Assembly: GCA_030146875.1 (NCBI GenBank)
Contig: JASLAX010000176.1
Coordinates: 1-12,071, forward strand
Origin: Longimicrobiaceae bacterium
Lineage (GTDB): Bacteria > Gemmatimonadota > Gemmatimonadetes > Longimicrobiales > Longimicrobiaceae
Direction of reading: 5' to 3'
Length of the DNA: 12,071 bases
The notes beneath the pieces were generated by a model. It did no database searches, had not been told where the DNA came from, and saw only the letters and a list, made by a program, of their open reading frames with translations. The position numbers and the translations under genes are program-made. Of this stretch, positions 8,205-12,071 are shown one piece after another; the first letter of the stretch is position 1, and every line of letters starts with the position of its first letter.

Positions 8205-9317
8205 ATGCTTATCGGCGTTCCGAAGGAGATCAAGACCAACGAGAACCGCATCGCGCTCGTTCCGGCGGGCGCCGAGGCGATGGTGCAGGCGGGCCACCAG
8301 GTGATGGTGGAGCGCGGCGGCGGCGAAGGGAGCGGCTTCACGGACGAGCAGTACCTGGCCGCCGGCGCCACCATGCACGACGTGGAGGAGGTGTGGGGCC
8401 GCGCGGAGATGATCATGAAGGTGAAGGAGCCCATCGCGGTGGAGTACCCGCGCATCCGCGCCGGGCAGCTCCTGTTCACCTACTTCCACTTCGCCGCCGA
8501 CGAGACGCTGACGCGCGCGCTCATCGAGTCCCGTTCCATCGCCGTTGCGTACGAGACGGTGCAGCTCCCCTCGGGCGAGCTGCCCCTGCTCACCCCCATG
8601 AGCGAGGTGGCGGGGCGCATGGCCATCCAGGCGGGCGCCAAGTACCTGGAGAAGTACTACGGCGGCCGCGGGATGCTGCTGGGCGGCGTTCCCGGCGTGG
8701 CGCCGGCGAACGTGCTGATCATCGGCGGGGGCGTGGTGGGCATCAACGCGGCCAAGATGGCGGCGGGCTTCGGCGCGCGCGTCACCATCCTGGACCTGTC
8801 GCTGGACCGCCTGCGCTACCTGTCCGACGTGATGCCGGCCAACGTGGAGCTCATCTACTCCAACCGCCACAACCTGCTGGAGCGGCTGGAGACGGCCGAC
8901 CTGGTCGTCGGGGCCGTCCTGGTCCCCGGCGCCAAGGCCCCCAAGCTGGTGAAGCGCGAGGACCTGAAGCGCATGAAGCAGGGCTCGGTGATCGTGGACG
9001 TGGCGGTGGACCAGGGCGGGTGCGTGGAGACGATCCGGCCCACGACGCACGAGAACCCCATCTACGAGATCGACGGGGTGATCCACTACGGCGTGGCCAA
9101 CATGCCCGGCGGCGTGCCCCGCACGTCCACGCTGGCGCTGACCAACGCCACGTTCCCGTACGCCATGCGCCTGGCGCAGCTCGGGTGGAAGGAGGCCTGC
9201 CGCCGCGATCCGGCGCTGGCCCTGGGCCTGAACGTGGTGGAGGGGAAGACGGTGTACCCCGGCGTGGCGGAGGCCTTCGAGCTGCCGCTGGTGCCGGTGG
9301 CGGACGTGATGGCCTGA
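8205..9317 (+). CDS. ald: Alanine dehydrogenase
   Basis: Ald catalyses reversible NAD-dependent oxidative deamination of L-alanine to pyruvate and ammonium. The 370-residue protein matches the family throughout. It begins IGVPKEIKTNENRIALVPAG. The substrate-site lysine is in MKVKEP (K74), the catalytic histidine is in TYFHFA (H95), and the nucleotide-binding loop GGGVVG (174-179) has the acidic residue of ILDLS following. VDQGG carries the conserved aspartate D269, and ANMPGGVPRTSTLALTNAT is the family signature near the C-terminus. The closest mix-up would be the pyridine nucleotide transhydrogenase alpha subunit, which is excluded by length and by the MKVKEP/VDQGG/ANMPG set. The ribosome site is weak (AGG at 8196-8198). 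It stands alone between two terminator-like hairpins, so it is probably a single-gene transcript. Confidence 0.96.
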   Translation: MLIGVPKEIKTNENRIALVPAGAEAMVQAGHQVMVERGGGEGSGFTDEQYLAAGATMHDVEEVWGRAEMIMKVKEPIAVEYPRIRAGQLLFTYFHFAADETLTRALIESRSIAVAYETVQLPSGELPLLTPMSEVAGRMAIQAGAKYLEKYYGGRGMLLGGVPGVAPANVLIIGGGVVGINAAKMAAGFGARVTILDLSLDRLRYLSDVMPANVELIYSNRHNLLERLETADLVVGAVLVPGAKAPKLVKREDLKRMKQGSVIVDVAVDQGGCVETIRPTTHENPIYEIDGVIHYGVANMPGGVPRTSTLALTNATFPYAMRLAQLGWKEACRRDPALALGLNVVEGKTVYPGVAEAFELPLVPVADVMA

Positions 9318-9333
9318 CCCTCCGACGGGAGGG
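9318..9333 (+). other. Small hairpin directly after the ald stop codon
   Basis: CCCTCC (9318-9323) pairs with GGAGGG (9328-9333) around a four-base loop, starting at the base after TGA. It sits just ahead of the much stronger terminator stem and may simply protect the transcript end. Confidence 0.35.
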
Positions 9334-9342
9334 CGAGCTGGA

Positions 9343-9379
9343 GGGGGGCGGCCCGGGCGGGCCGCCCCCCTCTTCGCTT
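9343..9379 (+). terminator. Strong intrinsic terminator of ald
   Basis: GGGGGGCGGCCC (9343-9354) pairs perfectly over twelve bases with GGGCCGCCCCCC (9359-9370) around the loop GGGC, with an extra A-T pair outside. TCTTCGCTT follows. This is the most stable stem seen in the window. Confidence 0.8.
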
Positions 9380-9447
9380 GCGGCGGGGGAGGCGGAGGTC
9401 CAGCTTGGGCCGGTCGTCCTCCCCCCCGCACCCGAACGCCGAGAGCC

Positions 9448-9885
9448 ATGGTCGTCCGCTTCCTGCGCCTGCCGCACAACCCCGACCTTCCCCTTCCCGA
9501 GCGGCAGACCGCGGGCTCCGCCGGCTACGACGTGCGCTCGGCGGAGGCCGACTTCGTCCTGGCCGCGGGGGAGCGCCGCCTGGTGGCGACGGGGCTGGCG
9601 ATGGAGATGCCGGACGACGTGGAGTGCCAGGTGCGCCCCCGCTCCGGCCTGGCGCTGCGCCACGGCCTCACCCTGCCGAACGCGCCCGCGACCATCGACC
9701 CGGACTACCGCGGGGAGCTGAAGGTGCTGCTGTGGAACGCGGGGGCGCAGGACGTGCCGGTGCCCCGCGGGACCCGCGTGGCGCAGCTCGTCTTCGCCCG
9801 GTTCCTGGCGCCGGCGGTGGAGGAGGCGGACTCCCTGCCGGCGAGCGCGAGGGGCGCCGGAGGGTTCGGCTCGACGGGCGCCTGA
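9448..9885 (+). CDS. dut: dUTP diphosphatase (dUTPase)
   Basis: Dut hydrolyses dUTP to dUMP, limiting uracil in DNA and feeding dTMP synthesis. The 145-residue protein has all five motifs of the homotrimeric family: motif 1 AGYDVRSA (25-32), motif 2 PRSGLALRHG (64-73), motif 3 NAPATIDPDYRGE (78-90) with the catalytic aspartate expected at D84, motif 4 RVAQLVF, and motif 5 RGAGGFGSTG at the C-terminus, which closes over the active site. Motif 3 has NAPAT where NAPGT is usual. The ATG at 9448 gives a family-typical N-terminus; the only ribosome-site candidate is GAGAG just upstream. It lies after the ald terminator and about 200 bases before mreB. No clear promoter is visible. Confidence 0.95.
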   Translation: MVVRFLRLPHNPDLPLPERQTAGSAGYDVRSAEADFVLAAGERRLVATGLAMEMPDDVECQVRPRSGLALRHGLTLPNAPATIDPDYRGELKVLLWNAGAQDVPVPRGTRVAQLVFARFLAPAVEEADSLPASARGAGGFGSTGA

Positions 9886-9901
9886 GCGGGAGGCGCCCGG
9901 G

Positions 9902-9915
9902 ACGGCACACGCCGT
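9902..9915 (+). other. Short inverted repeat after dut
   Basis: ACGGC (9902-9906) and GCCGT (9911-9915) flank ACAC, 16 bases after the dut stop. It is too short and lacks a T-run, so a terminator call would be weak. Confidence 0.25.
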
Positions 9916-9956
9916 GCAGGGACGTGGCGCGCCGGCGCGGCGGGGGAACGTGCGTC

Positions 9957-9990
9957 GGGTTGCGTGTGCGCCAGAGGGGGCATAGCTTTT
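9957..9990 (+). promoter_or_regulatory. Candidate promoter of mreB (GGGTTG, 20 bases, TAGCTTTT)
   Basis: GGGTTG at 9957-9962 and TAGCTTTT at 9983-9990 are separated by 20 bases, the same arrangement and spacing as upstream of rpsO. The bases just after TTG also resemble each other (CGTGTGCG here, TGTGCGG at rpsO). The local sequence 9981-10005 is markedly less GC-rich than its surroundings. It would give a leader of roughly 85-90 bases to the mreB ATG. Confidence 0.45.
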
Positions 9991-10025
9991 TCAGGCTCCA
10001 TAACACGTGAAACGACAGGGTGGCG

Positions 10026-10050
10026 CGCCGCCCTCCCGAGCCGGGCGGCG
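10026..10050 (+). other. Hairpin in the mreB leader
   Basis: CGCCGCCC (10026-10033) and GGGCGGCG (10043-10050) form an eight-base stem with a nine-base loop inside the presumed 5' leader, 34 bases before the mreB ATG. It may influence mRNA stability or translation; no known riboswitch pattern is recognised. Confidence 0.4.
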
Positions 10051-10084
10051 ACGCTCCGCCCCGGCCAGAAAGCCTCGGACCGAC

Positions 10085-11122
10085 ATGGCCTTTCCCTGGT
10101 TCAAATCCGGGACCTTCCGCCCCGTCAACGACATCGCCGTCGACCTGGGCACCGCGAATACGCTGGTGTACGTGAAGGGGGAGGGCATCGTCCTGAACGA
10201 GCCCTCGGTGGTGGCGATGGAGAAGGCCACCAACAAGATCAAGGGCATCGGGCTGGAGGCCAAGCGGATGCTGGGGCGCACGCCGGAGGGGGTCACGGCG
10301 GTGCGGCCGCTCAAGGACGGTGTGATCGCCGACGTGGACGTGACGGAGATCATGCTCCGCTACTTCCTGGAGACGGTCACCTCCAAGCGCTTCCTGAAGC
10401 TGAAGCCCACGATGGTGGTGGGCGTGCCGTCGGGGATCACCGAGCTGGAGCGGCGGGCCGTGCGCTCCAGCGCGCAGGCGGCGGGGGCGAAGGAGGTCTA
10501 CATGGTCGCCGAGCCCATGGCGGCGGCGATCGGGGTGGGCCTGCCGGTGGAGACCCCCACCGGGAACATGGTGATCGACATCGGCGGCGGGACCACGGAG
10601 ATCGCGGTCATCGCCCTCTCCGGGATCGTCTGCGACACCTCGATCCGCGTGGGCGGCGACGAGATCGACCTGGCCATCGTGACGTTCCTGCGGAAGAACT
10701 ACAACCTGATGATCGGCGAGGCCACGGCCGAGGCGGTCAAGATCCAGATCGGCTCCGCCTTCAGCACCGGCGAGGAGCGCGAGATGGACGTGAAGGGGCG
10801 CGACCTGGTCTCGGGGATCCCCAAGACGGTCCGGGTCCACTCGCAGGAGATCCGCGAGTGCATCCAGGAGCCGATCCAGGCGATCGTGGAGGCCGTGCGC
10901 CGGGCGCTGGAGATCACCCCGCCGGAGCTGGCCTCCGACATCGTGGACCGGGGGATCGTGATGACGGGCGGGGGCGCGCTGATCCGCGGCCTGGACCTGC
11001 TCATCGCGCGGGAGACCAACCTGCCCATCCACGTGGACGAGGAGCCGCTCACCTGCGTGGTACGTGGGGCCGGCCGCATCCTGGACGACATCACGAAGTA
11101 CAGAGGAGTGTTGACCACCTGA
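10085..11122 (+). CDS. mreB: Rod shape-determining protein MreB
   Basis: MreB is the bacterial actin that forms membrane-bound filaments and guides lateral cell-wall synthesis. The 345-residue protein has the actin-fold nucleotide motifs: phosphate 1 IAVDLGTANTLVYV (DLGTANT at 20-26), VVGVPSGITELERRAV, the AEPMAAAIG segment, phosphate 2 VIDIGGGTTEIAVIAL (D165), and the adenosine motif MTGGGALIRGLD (from 293). The hydrophobic N-terminus MAFPWFKSG could help membrane contact. The ATG at 10085 is chosen because it gives the usual MreB length; a GTG at 10007 would add 26 Arg/Pro-rich residues unlike the family. No clear Shine-Dalgarno precedes the ATG. The stop overlaps the mreC start (CTGA). Confidence 0.96.
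   Translation: MAFPWFKSGTFRPVNDIAVDLGTANTLVYVKGEGIVLNEPSVVAMEKATNKIKGIGLEAKRMLGRTPEGVTAVRPLKDGVIADVDVTEIMLRYFLETVTSKRFLKLKPTMVVGVPSGITELERRAVRSSAQAAGAKEVYMVAEPMAAAIGVGLPVETPTGNMVIDIGGGTTEIAVIALSGIVCDTSIRVGGDEIDLAIVTFLRKNYNLMIGEATAEAVKIQIGSAFSTGEEREMDVKGRDLVSGIPKTVRVHSQEIRECIQEPIQAIVEAVRRALEITPPELASDIVDRGIVMTGGGALIRGLDLLIARETNLPIHVDEEPLTCVVRGAGRILDDITKYRGVLTT
11102..11108 (+). promoter_or_regulatory. Ribosome-binding site of mreC inside mreB
   Basis: AGAGGAG lies ten bases before CTG at 11119. The mreC frame has no ATG, GTG or TTG nearby upstream, so this site points to CTG as the start codon. Confidence 0.6.
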
Positions 11123-12071
11123 GCGCGTTCACGCCGTACCTCCGAGGCGCCGGAGAGCGCAACCGGAAGCGGGACCTGACCGTGGCGGGCGCCTTCGTGG
11201 CCCTGGCGCTGGTCATCCTGGTCCTTCCGCAGTGGATGCGCGAGGGGATCGCCCGCGGCATCCGCGCCAGCGTGCTGCGCCCGGTGATGGCGCTGCAGCG
11301 GGACGCCGCCGAGCGCGAGGGGCGCTACGCCGACGCCTCGGTGCTGCGCGCCGAGCGCGACTCGCTGGCCGCCTTCCTGGTGGGCCAGTCGTCGCTCGCC
11401 GCCGAGAACCGGCAGCTCCGCTCGCTGCTGGGGCTGCGCGGCCGCATGTCCTACACCTTCGTGGCGGCCGAGGCGGCGCGCATCAGCGACCCGCTCACCC
11501 GCAAGGGCCTGCTCCTGCTCTCCGTGGGCGCGAGGGACGGGGTCCGCCCCGGCGACCCCATCGTCACCGCCGAGGGGCTGGTGGGGACGGTGCAGAAGGT
11601 GGACGACGCCTCGTCGGTGGGCATCGACTGGACGCACCCCGACTTCCGCGTCAGCGCCATGACCACCGACGGGGAGACGTACGGCATCGCCCAGCCCGGC
11701 ACGCACGAGGGCGAGGAGGTGCTGTCCCTCTCCCCCAATGCCTTCCACACGGTTCCCAAGAACGGCGCGGTGATCGTGAGCTCGGGCGATGGGCAGGTGT
11801 ACCCGCGCGGGATCCCCGTGGGGAAGGTGATCGGCGCCGGGCGCGACGGCGCCGGGTGGCAGCGGACCTACTTCATCCGCCCCCTGGTGGCGCCGTCGCA
11901 GACCGCGCACGTGCTGATCCTGGGCCGCCCCATCGCCGCGCGCGCCGACCAGGACCTGGCGGCCGGGTGGGGGATCCGCCTGACGGGCGCGCCCCCGACC
12001 GACTCCATCAAGGGCGTCTCGCCCGACGCGGCCACGCCCGTGGGGCCCGCCGTCCCGCGCGCCGCGCCGCG
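11119..12071 (+). CDS. mreC: Rod shape-determining protein MreC (3' end outside window)
   Basis: MreC links the MreB cytoskeleton to the periplasmic cell-wall synthesis machinery. The 317 visible residues show a short basic cytoplasmic N-terminus (RNRKRD), one transmembrane helix (about 21-38, TVAGAFVALALVILVLP), a helical and probably coiled-coil stretch (about 55-105, ending AAENRQLRSLLGL), then the beta-rich MreC domain with VAAEAARISDP, LSVGARDGVRPGD, GLVGTVQKV and SSGDGQVYPRGIPVGKV. After about residue 280 comes a Pro/Ala-rich low-complexity tail that runs off the edge. The start is read as CTG overlapping the mreB stop (CTGA), supported by AGAGGAG ten bases upstream. The first conventional start, GTG at 11182, would cut into the membrane helix. 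It lies immediately downstream of mreB, as in most mre operons. Confidence 0.9.
   Translation, partial: MSAFTPYLRGAGERNRKRDLTVAGAFVALALVILVLPQWMREGIARGIRASVLRPVMALQRDAAEREGRYADASVLRAERDSLAAFLVGQSSLAAENRQLRSLLGLRGRMSYTFVAAEAARISDPLTRKGLLLLSVGARDGVRPGDPIVTAEGLVGTVQKVDDASSVGIDWTHPDFRVSAMTTDGETYGIAQPGTHEGEEVLSLSPNAFHTVPKNGAVIVSSGDGQVYPRGIPVGKVIGAGRDGAGWQRTYFIRPLVAPSQTAHVLILGRPIAARADQDLAAGWGIRLTGAPPTDSIKGVSPDAATPVGPAVPRAAP

Noticed and set aside
8046..9479. Minus-strand open frame of 477 codons opposite ald
   Set aside because: It is the same kind of shadow frame, His/Arg-rich, with no domain and no ribosome site.
10007..10084. GTG at 10007 as the mreB start
   Set aside because: It would add 26 Arg/Pro-rich residues not typical of MreB, begins almost at the presumed transcription start and has no ribosome site.
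10090..10115. tRNA T-arm look-alike (CCTGG-TTCAAAT-CCGGG)
   Set aside because: It can fold as a T-arm, but no matching acceptor, D or anticodon arms lie upstream, and the bases encode the conserved MreB N-terminus.

Overview
The window is a GC-rich (roughly 70%) chromosomal segment in which every gene lies on the + strand. Two housekeeping clusters are joined by a metabolic gene. Protein family assignments come from recognised motifs. A Gemmatimonadota bacterium, possibly Longimicrobium-like, fits the base composition, the protein style and two candidate promoters of the FCB-superphylum type, but this taxonomic placement is inference and is not proven by the sequence.

Region 1 (1-5112) is the 3' part of the classic nusA-infB translation operon: infB (IF-2, 5' end outside the window), ylxP (DUF503), rbfA, truB and ribF. 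The order matches the Bacillus subtilis series infB-ylxP-rbfA-truB-ribC-rpsO-pnp. Genes are tightly packed; rbfA/truB and truB/ribF overlap by four bases (GTGA and TTGA). The start of the window is abnormal. The IF2_N-type domain that precedes the IF-2 GTPase domain is present twice in tandem as two diverged copies in different reading frames, so infB is either broken, carries a one-base sequence error, or is an assembly chimera.

Region 2 (5113-8010) begins with a 295-base gap holding a palindromic cluster of the octamer ACGCGGAG and a candidate promoter. It continues with rpsO (ribosomal protein S15), a 230-base spacer with two strong hairpins, one terminator-like, and pnp (polynucleotide phosphorylase).

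Region 3 (8011-9317) is ald (alanine dehydrogenase) as a single-gene unit. A terminator-like hairpin lies on each side, and two perfect palindromes lie in its upstream region.

Region 4 (9318-12071) holds dut (dUTPase), then mreB and mreC, the start of a rod-shape operon. mreC runs off the right edge and appears to begin at a CTG codon overlapping the mreB stop (CTGA). mreB and rpsO are preceded by near-identical promoter-like arrangements (GGGTTG, 20 bases, TA[T/G]CTTT).

Together the genes cover translation initiation, ribosome assembly, tRNA modification and flavin cofactor synthesis, then RNA decay, then alanine/NADH metabolism, nucleotide-pool hygiene and cell-shape control. I found no mobile element, CRISPR array, RNA gene or defence system. 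The points most worth a second look are the infB duplication with frame change, the octamer palindrome, the shared promoter pattern and the run of non-ATG overlapping starts.
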